Assembly: GCF_900184035.1 (NCBI RefSeq)
Contig: NZ_FXWP01000025.1
Coordinates: 248,001 to 312,000 of the forward strand
Direction of reading: 5' to 3'
Length of the DNA stretch: 64,000 nt
DNA from: Kosakonia pseudosacchari
GTDB lineage: Bacteria > Pseudomonadota > Gammaproteobacteria > Enterobacterales > Enterobacteriaceae
Below, piece after piece: positions 1 through 9,914 of this stretch; positions within the stretch are counted from its first letter, which is position 1, and the number at the start of each line of letters is the position of its first letter. Below the pieces are notes generated by a model. That model worked only from the letters and a program-made list of their open reading frames with translations. It did not search any database and had not been told where the DNA came from. A program made the position numbers and the translations under genes.

Positions 1-21
1 CTGACAATCTAAGGATGTGTT

Positions 22-735
22 ATGAAAAAAGGTTTAGTGATGTTCACCCTGCTGGCGGCGGCGTTTAGCGGCGCGGTACATGCCGATGACGCGGCGATCA
101 AACAGTCGCTGGCTAAATTGGGTGTACAGAGTGGCGAAGTGCTGCCCGCGCCGGTTGCCGGAATGAAGGCCGTATTGACCAACAGCGGCGTGCTGTATGT
201 GACCGAAGACGGCAAACATATCATCCAGGGCCCGATGTACGATGTCAGCGGCGCGCAGCCTGTAAACGTCACCACGAAGATGCTGTTACCGCATCTGAAC
301 GCGCTGGAAAAAGAGATGATTGTCTACAAAGCGCCGCAGGAAAAACATGTCATCACCGTGTTTACCGATATCACATGTGGTTACTGCCAGAAGCTGCACA
401 GCGAGATGGCAGACTACAACGCGCTCGGCATCACCGTGCGTTACCTTGCCTTCCCGCGCCAGGGTGTGCCAAGCGAAGTTGAAAACCAGATGAAGGCTAT
501 CTGGTGTGCAAAAGATCCTAAAAAAGCCTTCGATAATGCGATGGAAGGTAAAGATGTGAAACCGGCCAGCTGTGATATCGACATTGCCAACCATTACGCG
601 CTGGGCGTGCAGTTTGGCGTCAACGGTACGCCAGCGATCGTGCTGAATGACGGCTACCTCGTTCCGGGGTATCAGGCTCCGGCCGAAATGAAAGCCTTCC
701 TCGACCAACATCAAAAAGCGACCGGCGGTAAATAA
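22..735 (+). CDS. dsbC: Thiol:disulfide interchange protein DsbC
   Basis: Periplasmic disulfide isomerase that reshuffles wrong disulfides and is kept reduced by DsbD. The 237-residue product begins with a typical signal peptide (residues 1-21, ending VHA before DDAA). It then has a dimerisation domain and a thioredoxin fold carrying the active-site CGYC at residues 119-122. Two further cysteines at about 162 and 184 match the structural disulfide of the family. Length equals E. coli DsbC (236) within one residue. An AAGGA-like site lies just before the ATG at 22. recJ follows after 5 nt, as in E. coli, so the two are probably cotranscribed. Identification is secure. Confidence 0.97.
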   Translation: MKKGLVMFTLLAAAFSGAVHADDAAIKQSLAKLGVQSGEVLPAPVAGMKAVLTNSGVLYVTEDGKHIIQGPMYDVSGAQPVNVTTKMLLPHLNALEKEMIVYKAPQEKHVITVFTDITCGYCQKLHSEMADYNALGITVRYLAFPRQGVPSEVENQMKAIWCAKDPKKAFDNAMEGKDVKPASCDIDIANHYALGVQFGVNGTPAIVLNDGYLVPGYQAPAEMKAFLDQHQKATGGK

Positions 736-740
736 TTCGC

Positions 741-2474
741 GTGAAAGCTCAGATACAACTTCGCCGCCGTGAGGTGGATGACGCAGCAGAACTGGCCGAA
801 GACTTGCCGCCGCTGCTGCGTCGCTTATACGCCAGCCGCGGTGTGCGCACGGCCAGTGAACTGGAGCGCAGCGTTAAAGGTATGCTGCCGTGGCAACAAC
901 TTACCGGTATCGATGAAGCTGTGGCGCAGCTTTACAACGCTTTGCGTGAAGGGCTGCGCATTATTGTGGTGGGCGATTTCGATGCGGATGGCGCCACCAG
1001 TACCGCCCTCAGCGTGCTGGCCTTGCGTGCGCTCGGTTGTGAAAATGTCAGTTACCTGGTGCCGAACCGTTTTGATGACGGCTATGGGCTTAGCCCGGAA
1101 GTGGTCGATCAAGCGCATGCGCGCGGCGCGCAGCTCATCCTGACGGTGGATAACGGCATCTCTTCACATGCAGGCGTGGCGCGGGCTCATGAACTGGGGA
1201 TCCCGGTGGTGGTAACCGATCACCACCTGCCTGGTGACACGTTGCCCGATGCCGAAGCGATTGTTAACCCTAATTTGCGCGACTGCGATTTTCCGTCGAA
1301 GTCGCTGGCCGGGGTTGGTGTTGCGTTCTATCTGATGCTGGCGCTGCGCGCTTTTCTGCGTGACAGCGGCTGGTTTGAGGCGCGCGGCCTGGCGATGCCA
1401 AATCTGGCGGACCTGCTTGATTTGGTGGCGCTGGGAACGGTGGCGGACGTGGTGCCACTGGATGCCAATAACCGCATTCTGACCTGGCAAGGGCTCAGCC
1501 GCATTCGCGCCGGGCGCTGCCGTCCGGGCATCAAGGCGCTGCTGGAAATTGCCAACCGCGATGCGCAAAAGCTGGCAGCAAGCGATCTCGGTTTTGCGCT
1601 CGGGCCGCGCCTTAACGCGGCGGGCAGGCTGGACGATATGTCGGTGGGGGTTGCGCTGTTACTGTGCGATAACCTTGGCGAAGCACGTCAGTTGGCCAGC
1701 GATCTCGACGCGTTGAACCAGACGCGCAAAGAGATTGAGCAGGGGATGCAGGCCGAAGCCCTGACGCTGTGCGAGCAGCTTGAGCGCAGCGGCGAAACGC
1801 TGCCCGGCGGCTTAGCGATGTACCATCCCGAGTGGCATCAGGGGGTGGTCGGTATCCTCGCTTCGCGCATTAAAGAGCGCTTTCACCGCCCGGTGATCGC
1901 CTTTGCGCCAGCCGGAGACGGCGTGCTGAAAGGTTCGGGGCGTTCGATTCAGGGGCTGCATATGCGCGATGCGCTGGAGCGTCTGGATATGCTGTTTCCG
2001 GGCATGATGCTCAAATTCGGCGGTCACGCAATGGCGGCCGGTTTGACGCTGGAAGAAAACCGTTTTGACGAGTTCCGCCAGCGTTTTGGCGAGCTGGTGA
2101 CAGAATGGCTGGATCCGGCGTTATTACAAGGTGAGATTATTTCTGACGGCCCGTTGTCGGCGCAGGAGATGACGCTGGAAGTCGCGGAGATGCTGCGAGA
2201 AGCGGGTCCCTGGGGGCAAATGTTCCCGGAACCACTGTTTGACGGCGAGTTTCGCCTGCTGCAGCAGCGGCTGGTGGGTGAGCGTCATCTCAAGGTGATG
2301 CTGGAGCCGGTTGGCGGCGGTCCACTGCTTGATGGAATCGCTTTTAACGTCGATACCACTTGCTGGCCGGATAACGGTGTGCGGCAGGTAAATATTGCTT
2401 ATAAACTGGATGTGAACGAGTTTCGCGGCAATCGTAGCGTACAGCTGATCATCGAGCATCTCTGGCCACTTTAG
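741..2474 (+). CDS. recJ: Single-stranded-DNA-specific 5'-3' exonuclease RecJ
   Basis: Cytoplasmic nuclease of recombinational and mismatch repair that degrades single strands 5' to 3'. The 577-residue protein has the DHH phosphoesterase signature: a GDFDADG motif near residue 80 and DHH at 160-162, followed by the DHHA1 region with a glycine-rich GGHAMAAG motif. Length is the same as E. coli RecJ. The start is a GTG at 741, only 5 nt after the dsbC stop, so translation is probably coupled to dsbC and weak. This fits the low RecJ levels known in E. coli. prfB follows about 90 nt downstream. Confidence 0.97.
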   Translation: MKAQIQLRRREVDDAAELAEDLPPLLRRLYASRGVRTASELERSVKGMLPWQQLTGIDEAVAQLYNALREGLRIIVVGDFDADGATSTALSVLALRALGCENVSYLVPNRFDDGYGLSPEVVDQAHARGAQLILTVDNGISSHAGVARAHELGIPVVVTDHHLPGDTLPDAEAIVNPNLRDCDFPSKSLAGVGVAFYLMLALRAFLRDSGWFEARGLAMPNLADLLDLVALGTVADVVPLDANNRILTWQGLSRIRAGRCRPGIKALLEIANRDAQKLAASDLGFALGPRLNAAGRLDDMSVGVALLLCDNLGEARQLASDLDALNQTRKEIEQGMQAEALTLCEQLERSGETLPGGLAMYHPEWHQGVVGILASRIKERFHRPVIAFAPAGDGVLKGSGRSIQGLHMRDALERLDMLFPGMMLKFGGHAMAAGLTLEENRFDEFRQRFGELVTEWLDPALLQGEIISDGPLSAQEMTLEVAEMLREAGPWGQMFPEPLFDGEFRLLQQRLVGERHLKVMLEPVGGGPLLDGIAFNVDTTCWPDNGVRQVNIAYKLDVNEFRGNRSVQLIIEHLWPL

Positions 2475-2495
2475 CGCCAGTATTCGCTATAAAAC

Positions 2496-2527
2496 AGGGC
2501 GGGAATCCGGTAAACTTCCGCCCTTAT
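2496..2527 (+). terminator. Hairpin after recJ, possible weak terminator
   Basis: Inverted arms AGGGCGG(G)AA and TTCCGCCCT with one bulged G enclose a loop of about 9 nt, 20 nt after the recJ stop. The U-tract is only two bases, so it may attenuate rather than stop transcription into prfB. Confidence 0.35.
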
Positions 2528-2565
2528 CACCGCATTTTGACTAGTCCATTAAAAGAAATCAGACC

Positions 2566-3664
2566 ATGTTTGAAATTAACCCGGTAAAAAATCGTATTCA
2601 GGACCTCACGGAGCGCTCCGACGTTCTTAGGGGGTATCTTTGACTATGACGCCAAGAAAGAGCGTCTGGAAGAAGTAAACGCCGAGCTGGAACAGCCGGA
2701 CGTGTGGAACGAACCTGAGCGCGCACAGGCGCTGGGCAAAGAGCGTTCCTCACTCGAAGCTATCGTTGATACGCTGGATCAAATGCGTCAGGGGCTGGAA
2801 GATGTCAGCGGCCTGCTGGATCTGGCGGTTGAAGCCGAAGACGAAGAGACCTTTAACGAAGCGGTCGCTGAACTGGATGTGCTGGAAGAGAAACTGGCGC
2901 AGCTGGAGTTCCGCCGCATGTTCTCTGGCGAGTACGACAGCGCCGACTGCTACCTGGATATTCAGGCAGGTTCCGGCGGCACCGAAGCGCAGGACTGGGC
3001 GAGCATGTTAATGCGCATGTACCTGCGCTGGGCGGAAGCTCGTGGCTTTAAAACCGAGATCATCGAAGAGTCCGAAGGTGAAGTTGCCGGCATTAAATCC
3101 GTCACCATTAAGATCATCGGTGATTACGCCTACGGCTGGCTGCGTACCGAAACCGGCGTTCATCGCCTGGTGCGTAAGAGCCCGTTCGATTCAGGCGGCC
3201 GTCGCCACACCTCGTTTAGCTCCGCCTTTGTCTACCCGGAAGTGGACGACGATATTGATATCGAAATCAACCCGGCGGACCTGCGCATTGACGTTTATCG
3301 CGCATCCGGCGCGGGCGGTCAGCACGTAAACCGTACGGAATCCGCGGTGCGTATTACCCACATTCCAACCGGGCTGGTCACGCAGTGCCAGAACGACCGC
3401 TCCCAGCATAAGAACAAAGACCAGGCCATGAAGCAGATGAAAGCGAAGCTTTATGAACTGGAAATGCAGAAGAAAAATGCTGAGAAACAGGCGATGGAAG
3501 ACACCAAATCGGACATCGGCTGGGGCAGCCAGATCCGCTCTTATGTCCTGGATGATTCCCGCATTAAAGATCTGCGCACCGGGGTTGAAACCCGTAACAC
3601 GCAGGCGGTGCTGGACGGCAGCCTGGATCAATTTATCGAAGCAAGTTTGAAAGCAGGGTTATGA
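2566..3664 (+). CDS. prfB: Peptide chain release factor 2 (programmed +1 frameshift)
   Basis: RF2 recognises UGA and UAA and triggers peptide release. The gene is in two frames: ATG 2566 to an in-frame TGA at 2641-2643 (25 codons), then the +1 frame from GAC 2642 to the TGA at 3662-3664. The joined protein is 365 residues, the E. coli length. The specificity tripeptide SPF and the catalytic GGQ at 250-252 are present. Residue 246 is Ala, as in most bacteria, not the Thr peculiar to E. coli K-12. A plain ORF search starting at 2702 misses the first 45 residues. lysS follows after 9 nt, forming the conserved prfB-lysS operon. Confidence 0.98.
2629..2644 (+). promoter_or_regulatory. RF2 autoregulatory +1 frameshift site
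   Basis: AGGGGG (an internal Shine-Dalgarno, 2629-2634) is followed by TAT, then the slippery CTT and the UGA stop with a following C (CTT TGA C). This is the known RF2 frameshift cassette. When RF2 is scarce the ribosome pauses at UGA and slips +1 on CUU to read GAC, which completes RF2. Confidence 0.97.
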
Positions 3665-3673
3665 GGAACCAAC

Positions 3674-5191
3674 ATGTCTGAACAACAAGCACAAGGCGCT
3701 GACGCGGCAGTCGATCTTAATAATGAACTGAAAACTCGCCGCGAGAAGCTGGCGCAACTGCGTGAGCATGGCGTGGCGTTCCCGAACGATTTCCGTCGCG
3801 ACCATACCTCTGACAAGCTGCACGCACAATTCGATGCTAAAGAGAACGAAGAGCTGGAAGCGCTGGGCATCGAAGTTGCCGTTGCGGGCCGTATGATGAC
3901 CCGCCGCATCATGGGTAAAGCCTCTTTCGTAACCCTGCAGGACATGGGGGGGCGCATTCAGTTGTATGTTTCTCGTGACGATCTGGCGGAAGGCATCTAC
4001 AACGAGCAGTTCAAAAAATGGGATCTCGGCGATATCCTCGGCGCGCGCGGCAAGCTGTTCAAGACCAAGACCGGCGAACTCTCTATCCATTGCACCGAGC
4101 TGCGTCTGCTGACCAAAGCGCTGCGCCCGCTGCCGGACAAATTCCACGGTTTGCAGGATCAGGAAGCGCGCTATCGTCAGCGTTACCTGGATCTCATCTC
4201 GAATGATGAATCCCGCAACACTTTCAAAGTGCGTTCGCAGATCCTGGCCGGTATTCGCCAGTTCATGGTCGGCCGCGACTTTATGGAAGTGGAAACGCCG
4301 ATGATGCAGGTGATCCCGGGCGGTGCCTCTGCGCGTCCGTTTATCACTCACCATAACGCGCTGGATCTCGACATGTACCTGCGTATCGCGCCGGAACTGT
4401 ACCTCAAGCGTCTGGTGGTTGGCGGCTTCGAGCGCGTGTTCGAAATCAACCGTAACTTCCGTAACGAAGGTATCTCCGTTCGTCACAACCCTGAGTTCAC
4501 CATGATGGAACTCTATATGGCGTACGCGGATTATAAAGATCTGATCGAGCTGACCGAATCGCTGTTCCGTACGCTGGCGCAGAATATTCTCGGCAAAACC
4601 GAAGTGCCGTACGGCGACGACGTGTTTGATTTTGGCAAGCCGTTCGAAAAACTGACCATGCGCGAAGCGATCAAGAAATACCGCCCGGAAACCAACATGG
4701 CGGATCTGGATAACTTCGACAGCGCGAAAGCGATTGCTGAAAGCATTGGTATCAAGGTTGAGAAGAGCTGGGGTCTGGGCCGTATCGTCACGGAGATCTT
4801 CGAAGAAGTGGCCGAAGCGCACTTGATCCAGCCGACCTTCATTACCGAATACCCGGCGGAAGTTTCGCCGCTGGCGCGTCGCAACGATCAGAACCCGGAA
4901 ATCACCGATCGCTTTGAGTTCTTCATTGGCGGGCGTGAAATCGGTAACGGCTTTAGCGAGCTGAACGACGCTGAAGATCAGGCGCAACGCTTCCAGGAGC
5001 AGGTTGATGCGAAAGCGGCAGGTGACGACGAAGCCATGTTCTTCGACGAAGACTACGTAACCGCGCTGGAACACGGCTTACCGCCGACTGCCGGTCTGGG
5101 TATTGGTATCGACCGTATGGTGATGCTGTTCACCAACAGCCACACCATTCGTGATGTGATCCTGTTCCCGGCGATGCGTCCGGTGAAATAA
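3674..5191 (+). CDS. lysS: Lysyl-tRNA synthetase (class II)
   Basis: Charges tRNA-Lys in the cytoplasm. The 505-residue product has the N-terminal OB-fold anticodon-binding domain (about residues 65-150). Class II catalytic motifs follow: motif 2 around [16 protein letters not shown] and motif 3 GLGIGIDR near the C-terminus. Length matches E. coli LysS. The ATG at 3674 is preceded by GAGGAAC and lies 9 nt after prfB, so the pair should be coupled. A strong hairpin with a T-run closes the operon. There is nothing unusual in the sequence. Confidence 0.98.
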   Translation: MSEQQAQGADAAVDLNNELKTRREKLAQLREHGVAFPNDFRRDHTSDKLHAQFDAKENEELEALGIEVAVAGRMMTRRIMGKASFVTLQDMGGRIQLYVSRDDLAEGIYNEQFKKWDLGDILGARGKLFKTKTGELSIHCTELRLLTKALRPLPDKFHGLQDQEARYRQRYLDLISNDESRNTFKVRSQILAGIRQFMVGRDFMEVETPMMQVIPGGASARPFITHHNALDLDMYLRIAPELYLKRLVVGGFERVFEINRNFRNEGISVRHNPEFTMMELYMAYADYKDLIELTESLFRTLAQNILGKTEVPYGDDVFDFGKPFEKLTMREAIKKYRPETNMADLDNFDSAKAIAESIGIKVEKSWGLGRIVTEIFEEVAEAHLIQPTFITEYPAEVSPLARRNDQNPEITDRFEFFIGGREIGNGFSELNDAEDQAQRFQEQVDAKAAGDDEAMFFDEDYVTALEHGLPPTAGLGIGIDRMVMLFTNSHTIRDVILFPAMRPVK

Positions 5192-5202
5192 TCGCTCAGC
5201 GA

Positions 5203-5242
5203 TAAAAAAAGCCCCGGCGTTTGTCGCGTCGGGGCTTTTTTA
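5203..5242. terminator. Bidirectional terminator between lysS and idi
   Basis: The stem GCCCCGGCG/CGTCGGGGC (one G-U pair) is flanked by A7 on the left and T7 on the right, so it can end both lysS and the convergent idi. It overlaps the idi stop codon. Confidence 0.9.
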
Positions 5243-5791
5243 TTGCGCTAATTCTGCGGCAAATTGCCGTAACTGCTGCGCCGCGCTTGCGGCTTCTGCC
5301 GCCATCCACGGGCTGAAAGCCCAGGGCGCGGCGTTGAGCGCGTGCAACAACGCGTCCAGTTTAACCCACTGATACTCCATCACTTCATCACTGTTTATTT
5401 CAAGCGGCGATACGATCTCTGCGGCAAAAACCGGGCAGATCTCATTTTCGACAATGCCCGAAGGATCGGTTTCGCGATAGCGAAAACCCGGTGCGATGGC
5501 GGTGATAGTGGCGATGTCGGCACCCACTTCGTAGCGGCAGCGGCGGACAATCGCCTGTTCAATGGTTTCACCCATTTGCGGATGTCCGCAAACTGAGTTG
5601 GTCCAGACGCCAGGCCAGGCTTTTTTACTCATCGCGCGGCGGGTGACCAGACATTCGCCTGTCGGACGAAAAAGCCAGGAGGAGAAAGCCAGATGCAGCG
5701 GTGTATGTGATGTGTGCGCGGCGTACTTTTCCTGCGTGCCGAGAACCTCTCCCTGGTCGTTAAGCAAAATAACGTGTTCTTGAATAACCAT
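5240..5791 (-). CDS. idi: Isopentenyl-diphosphate delta-isomerase, type 1
   Basis: Interconverts IPP and DMAPP for isoprenoid synthesis in the cytoplasm. The Nudix-fold protein shows the catalytic Cys in NSVCGHP, the metal-ligand region RRCRYE and the ENE(I)CPVF motif of type 1 enzymes. The open frame could begin 21 nt further upstream. The ATG at 5791 is preferred because GGGAG lies at good spacing before it and the resulting 183 residues match E. coli Idi (182). The gene is convergent with lysS. A REP pair lies upstream rather than another coding gene. Confidence 0.95.
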   Translation of the reverse strand: MVIQEHVILLNDQGEVLGTQEKYAAHTSHTPLHLAFSSWLFRPTGECLVTRRAMSKKAWPGVWTNSVCGHPQMGETIEQAIVRRCRYEVGADIATITAIAPGFRYRETDPSGIVENEICPVFAAEIVSPLEINSDEVMEYQWVKLDALLHALNAAPWAFSPWMAAEAASAAQQLRQFAAELAQ

Positions 5792-5813
5792 AACGACTCC
5801 CGAACCTAACAAC

Positions 5814-5886
5814 GCCGGGTGGCGCTATGCGTGACTTACCGGGAGAACGCGATCTCACGGACCTGCCAGGCACAGCGCCACCGGGC
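5814..5886. repeat. Paired REP elements (BIME-like)
   Basis: Two 13-base arms in inverted orientation, GCCGGGTGGCGCT (5814-5826) and AGCGCCACCGGGC (5874-5886), match at 12 of 13 positions. Each is followed inward by sequence allowing its own short hairpin. The core GGTGGCGCT...CCGGG resembles the REP sequences of Klebsiella and Enterobacter. It sits between idi and the 3' end of the DUF554 operon, the usual extragenic setting for REP pairs, and could shield the 3' end of that transcript. Confidence 0.65.
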
Positions 5887-5907
5887 AAACGCTAGTATAT
5901 CCGAGGC

Positions 5908-6624
5908 TCAGGCAAAAAGAGTGGCCCAGAGAGCGGAAAAGGGCATCACCAGCACCAGACCGGGAAGCATGTTCGCCACCGGAAAGGGCTTGATATTACA
6001 AATTCGCAGCCCGGTCGCCACCATGATTAAACCGCCCGCACAGGAGAAGTCGCCCATCATATCCGGGGTGATCATATGCAGGATAAAGACCGCGAGCGTG
6101 GCCAGCGCCACCTGGACGATGATCAGCGGAATACCGATAGTCATTACCGAGAAGCCGAGCATGGTGGCAAAAATAGCCGCCGTGAACAGATCCAGCACCG
6201 TCTTGATATACAAAATCGAAGGATCGCCGGTCATGCCTTCATGCATCGCACCGAAAATCCCCGTGCCGCTGGCGCAAAACAGCACCAGTATGGCGACGAA
6301 CTTCTCGGTGAATTCATCATGGGTAAGGCCCTGGACCGGTGGGAAAATACGGTTGATTAAACCGCGCGTGGTGCCGGCCGCTTTGCCGATCTGTTTTTCG
6401 AGGAAAAACGCTTCGCCGATTACCGCGCCTATCACCATCGCCAGCACCACGGCGGGCATAAATTTCACTTTAATAACGAGATTGATACCCAGACCGACGG
6501 AGCACAAACCAAATGTCAGCGGCAGCGCCACTTTCACGCGTTCGGGAATGCGCGTACCAACCAGTGAGCCGAGCAGACCACCAACAATGACGGCGGCGCC
6601 GTTCACATAAGGACCGATTAACAT
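5908..6624 (-). CDS. DUF554 (YqgA-like) membrane protein
   Basis: A 238-residue hydrophobic protein of the DUF554 family with about seven predicted membrane segments. Recognisable family features are the start MLIGPYVNG, the ASGTGIFGAM(H)EGMTGDPSIL loop and the C-terminal ATGLRICNIKPFPVANMLP. It clearly resembles E. coli YqgA, whose function is not established. It is the last gene of the operon behind the UbiD/UbiX pair (15 nt after ubiX), so a transport role for the aromatic substrate or product is possible. That is inference from position only. Confidence 0.85.
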   Translation of the reverse strand: MLIGPYVNGAAVIVGGLLGSLVGTRIPERVKVALPLTFGLCSVGLGINLVIKVKFMPAVVLAMVIGAVIGEAFFLEKQIGKAAGTTRGLINRIFPPVQGLTHDEFTEKFVAILVLFCASGTGIFGAMHEGMTGDPSILYIKTVLDLFTAAIFATMLGFSVMTIGIPLIIVQVALATLAVFILHMITPDMMGDFSCAGGLIMVATGLRICNIKPFPVANMLPGLVLVMPFSALWATLFA

Positions 6625-6639
6625 AATATTTCCTGCACG

Positions 6640-7227
6640 TTACGCGTGATGATCGAGGTTTCCCTCGCCCCAGCGCGGGATATTTTTCACATCAATACCA
6701 AACAGATCCAGCGCACGGCTGACGCTGTGGGTAATGATCTCATCAGTGGATTGCGGGCGCTGGTAGAGCGCCGGTACCGGCGGGAAAATAATCCCGCCCA
6801 TTTCCGTCACTGCCTGCATATTGCGAATATGGCCGAGGTTAAGCGGCGTTTCGCGTGCCAGCAGCACCAGACGGCGGCGCTCTTTTAGCACCACGTCGGC
6901 GGCACGGGTTAGCAGATTATCCGTCAGGCAGTTGGCGATAGATCCCAGCGTTCGCATGGAGCAGGGCGCCACCAGCATGCCGATGGTTTTATACGATCCG
7001 CTGGAAATGGCAGCCCCAAGATTGCCGACAGAATGCACCACATCCGCAAGCGCCATCACCTCATCCAGCCGGTAATCTGTCTCCAGCGCACAGGTTTTTT
7101 CCGCCCCTTTCGAGACAACCAAATGGACTTCCAGCGGCTGCTCGCGTAAAAGCTCAAGTGCTTTGACGCCATACTGAAAACCGGAAGCGCCGCTAATGCC
7201 GACAATGATACGTTGTGATGTGGTCAC
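6640..7227 (-). CDS. UbiX/Pad-type flavin prenyltransferase
   Basis: Makes prenylated FMN from FMN and dimethylallyl phosphate, the cofactor required by UbiD-type decarboxylases. The 195-residue flavoprotein carries the N-terminal [11 protein letters not shown] motif, the SSGS(Y)KT loop, the PCSMRTLG(S)IA motif and the [13 protein letters not shown] motif of the family. It lies 10 nt downstream of the UbiD-family gene and obviously serves it. Comparable dedicated UbiX paralogues are KpdB in Klebsiella and LpdB in Lactobacillus. The ubiquinone-pathway ubiX would be elsewhere. Confidence 0.92.
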   Translation of the reverse strand: MTTSQRIIVGISGASGFQYGVKALELLREQPLEVHLVVSKGAEKTCALETDYRLDEVMALADVVHSVGNLGAAISSGSYKTIGMLVAPCSMRTLGSIANCLTDNLLTRAADVVLKERRRLVLLARETPLNLGHIRNMQAVTEMGGIIFPPVPALYQRPQSTDEIITHSVSRALDLFGIDVKNIPRWGEGNLDHHA

Positions 7228-7237
7228 ACCGGCCCCC

Positions 7238-8731
7238 TTATTCGAAATCTGGCAGGAAGCGTTTCACATCCACCGCTTTGAATTTCGAGCGTTCAAAGTG
7301 GCTTTTCAGATGGAACGGCACCGTACAGTCAAAGATGGTTTTGCAGGACATGCCCTGCTGCAAAATGCTCGGGCTGTATTCCGGTACCTGCGATGGATCG
7401 AGCGGATGGCAACGTACGCCGGGAATGGTGACGGTATCGACATCGCCCTGATAACGGGTTTGCATCGCCCACAGCACATCGTCGCTGTCGAAAATGTCGA
7501 CATCTTCATCAACCAGAATCACGTGTTTCAGTTCCGGGAACGCGGAGAACGCCAGCAGCGCGGCCTGGCGTTGACGGCCTTCATCCGCAGGCGAGAATTT
7601 TTTGAATTGCATCACCGCCAGCAGTTTGCCGCCACCCGCTGAGTGCGCGAAGACGTTAAGAAGTTTGCCCGGCATGGCGCGACCTACCATATCAAGGATG
7701 CTGGCTTCGGTTGGAATACCTGCCATATTGACGTGTTCTTCGCCCGGTCCAACCGTGGTGCGCCAGATGGGGTTATAGCGATGGGTTACCGCTTTCACTT
7801 TGATAACCGGCAGAGCTTCTTTGGCTTCGCCGGTGTAGCCAGGAAATTCAGGCATCGCTTTGCCGGTATCGGTGTTCTGATCTTCACGCAGACGTACGTG
7901 CGGCAGCAGTTCGCCTTCAATAACGATTTCCGCATGGGCAATGGCGCGTTCGTTGATGGTTTTACACTGCACCATTTCCACGGCATGCCCGCGTAGCGCG
8001 CCGGCAACGCTCAGCTCGTCATAACCCAGCGGCGTGGTCGGCGGCTCAAAGCAGGCGGCAATTTCAATTGCCGGATCGACACCGATACTGATGGAGATCG
8101 GCAGGGGTTTCCCTGCAGCTTCCGCTTTCATGCGGAATGCGTCGATATGGCGACCCGGAGTCAGCCACATCGACAGCTCATCGCGGCTCTGCACGCACAG
8201 GCGGTGAATGGTGATATCGGATTCTCGCGTTTCTGGATCAGAGGCGTAGCACAGCCCCATGGTGATGTACGGGCCAGCATCTTCTTCGGTGTTTGTTGGC
8301 GCAGGTAGCAATTTGCGCAGATCGAAATTCGCATCGCTTGCCAGATGCACCACTTCCTGGCACACCGCGTGGTCCTCGATCAGCACTGGCGGAATCGGGT
8401 TTTGCACCGAGTCTTTCAGCAAGTGGCCGAGTTTTTCCGGTGCGCAGTTGAGGAAATGGCTGACGCGTTTACGGGAACCGTTGAGGCCAATCGCGACGCT
8501 GATATCCTGAAAACCTTTCACCTTGTTAAACACCATTACCGGGCCATTTTTCCGCGTTGGACGCTGGCAGGTTCCGCCTGCGCCAACATAACGATAAACC
8601 CCGGAGAGTTCCGCGTGCGGATCCACTTCGGTGTCGGTTTCTACATATTCGCCGGGCAATGTTTTGAGTAATTCAAGAGCAGAACGTAAATCGCAAACGC
8701 CGCTGGCATTATTATTTTTGCTATTTGACAT
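7238..8731 (-). CDS. UbiD-family hydroxyarylic acid decarboxylase
   Basis: Reversible non-oxidative decarboxylase using prenylated FMN. The approximately 497-residue protein is full length for the group. It has the [15 protein letters not shown] motif, [22 protein letters not shown] with a following [14 protein letters not shown] and [17 protein letters not shown]. These features are shared with 4-hydroxybenzoate/protocatechuate decarboxylases (KpdC/AroY) and with the gallate decarboxylase LpdC; the exact substrate cannot be read from sequence. The ATG at 8743 is an alternative start, but 8731 has GGAAAAG at proper spacing. The operon is divergent from a LysR gene. The small D subunit often found in such operons is not visible. 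Confidence 0.88.
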   Translation of the reverse strand: MSNSKNNNASGVCDLRSALELLKTLPGEYVETDTEVDPHAELSGVYRYVGAGGTCQRPTRKNGPVMVFNKVKGFQDISVAIGLNGSRKRVSHFLNCAPEKLGHLLKDSVQNPIPPVLIEDHAVCQEVVHLASDANFDLRKLLPAPTNTEEDAGPYITMGLCYASDPETRESDITIHRLCVQSRDELSMWLTPGRHIDAFRMKAEAAGKPLPISISIGVDPAIEIAACFEPPTTPLGYDELSVAGALRGHAVEMVQCKTINERAIAHAEIVIEGELLPHVRLREDQNTDTGKAMPEFPGYTGEAKEALPVIKVKAVTHRYNPIWRTTVGPGEEHVNMAGIPTEASILDMVGRAMPGKLLNVFAHSAGGGKLLAVMQFKKFSPADEGRQRQAALLAFSAFPELKHVILVDEDVDIFDSDDVLWAMQTRYQGDVDTVTIPGVRCHPLDPSQVPEYSPSILQQGMSCKTIFDCTVPFHLKSHFERSKFKAVDVKRFLPDFE

Positions 8732-8949
8732 GGTCTTTTCCATTTTTGGATGGGAATTTACTGACTGCCGTTACCTTATTTTTCCTGTGGTGATTAAACA
8801 AATACCGTTTTCCTGAGGCAGACCAGATCAAAAAAGTACTCTTTATCGGAATGTTAAATTCAGGTTGATAAATGGCGTAAAACGTCGTGCTTTTCCTTTT
8901 TTACACCAGGTGTGATACTGAGCGCTCAGGTATAGCGGAGAAAAGCGGT

Positions 8950-9849
8950 ATGGATTTGAAAAGATTGCGTTATTTTTGCCGTGTGGTAGAGCAGGGCTCC
9001 GTAAGCCAGGCGGCGAAAGTACTGAATATGGCGCAGCCGCCGCTCAGTAAACGGATCCAGGAACTGGAAGAAGAGTTACAGGTTTCCTTATTTTTGCGGC
9101 AGGGAAATCGAATAGAACCCACCGAAGCTGGTTATTTTCTTTATCGTAAAGCCTGTGAAATATTACGTCAGGTTGAAGATACGGCACGGGAAACTGTAGC
9201 AATTGCCAATAAAGAAAAATTCCAGCTAAGACTCGGCTTAACCCATCTTTTTCAATCCTATTTTAAACCGTTATTACTGGAGCTTTATAAGCGCCACCCT
9301 GACGCTGAAATTAATATATCCGTTACCGATTCCAGCCATTTAGAAACCATGCTCAATGAAGGCACGATTGATCTGGCGATGATCCAGCGGCCTTATCGTA
9401 GCGAAGGTTTCGATTATGTCTCATTTGATCCGGTGCGGCTGGTGGCGGTGATCAGTAAGCAGTGCCTGGCGCAAGCTCCTGTTAGTCCATTTGATTACCA
9501 GGCGCTGGCAGCGTTTCCGCTGGTGCTGCTGCACCGGGCAAAAGACGCCGGTACTTACGAGATGCTGATCGATCTGTTTCGTAAAGCGGGTGGTAACCCG
9601 AAGGTGATTATGCACATCACCCAGCCGGGGGTGATCCTGGAGTGGCTGGAGTCCGGTCTCGCCGCCGCAACGCTGCTGCCGTCATCGGAAGTCGACGCCC
9701 GTAAACTCAGTCATTGCCATGTGGTGGATGTGTTTCCCTCACCGCAAGTGTTTTACCCGGCGTTGGTGAAGATGCCCTCCACTCCTTATCTGCCGGAGAT
9801 AATGGAAATTATCGCGCAGGGCTATCCGATTCCGCGCAACTCCGTTTGA
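8950..9849 (+). CDS. LysR-type regulator of the decarboxylase operon
   Basis: A 299-residue LysR-type transcription factor. The N-terminal winged helix-turn-helix spans about residues 1-60 (LRYFCRVVEQGSVSQAAKVLNMAQPPLSK), followed by a periplasmic-binding-protein-like effector domain. The reading frame extends upstream to 8887, but the ATG at 8950 has GGAG nine bases before it and gives the standard LysR length. It is divergent from the UbiD/UbiX/DUF554 operon across about 220 bp, the usual arrangement for a regulator that responds to the aromatic acid. The inducer is not known. Confidence 0.9.
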   Translation: MDLKRLRYFCRVVEQGSVSQAAKVLNMAQPPLSKRIQELEEELQVSLFLRQGNRIEPTEAGYFLYRKACEILRQVEDTARETVAIANKEKFQLRLGLTHLFQSYFKPLLLELYKRHPDAEINISVTDSSHLETMLNEGTIDLAMIQRPYRSEGFDYVSFDPVRLVAVISKQCLAQAPVSPFDYQALAAFPLVLLHRAKDAGTYEMLIDLFRKAGGNPKVIMHITQPGVILEWLESGLAAATLLPSSEVDARKLSHCHVVDVFPSPQVFYPALVKMPSTPYLPEIMEIIAQGYPIPRNSV

Positions 9850-9853
9850 AGGG

Positions 9854-9882
9854 TTTAGCAACCGGCGAGTGGCTGGTATGAT
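9854..9882 (+). promoter_or_regulatory. Likely promoter of actS
   Basis: An extended -10 element (TG-n-TATGAT, -10 at 9877-9882) is preceded at 17 bp by TTTAGC as a weak -35. It lies about 30 bp before the start of the next gene. Confidence 0.4.
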
Positions 9883-9914
9883 ATGTCGCCATTTATTCTA
9901 TTCGAGGATCTGTT

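Noticed and set aside
3659..5074. A 471-codon minus-strand frame opposite lysS.
   Set aside because: It is antisense to a highly conserved synthetase gene, lacks a ribosome site, and has the composition expected from the reverse complement of lysS codons.
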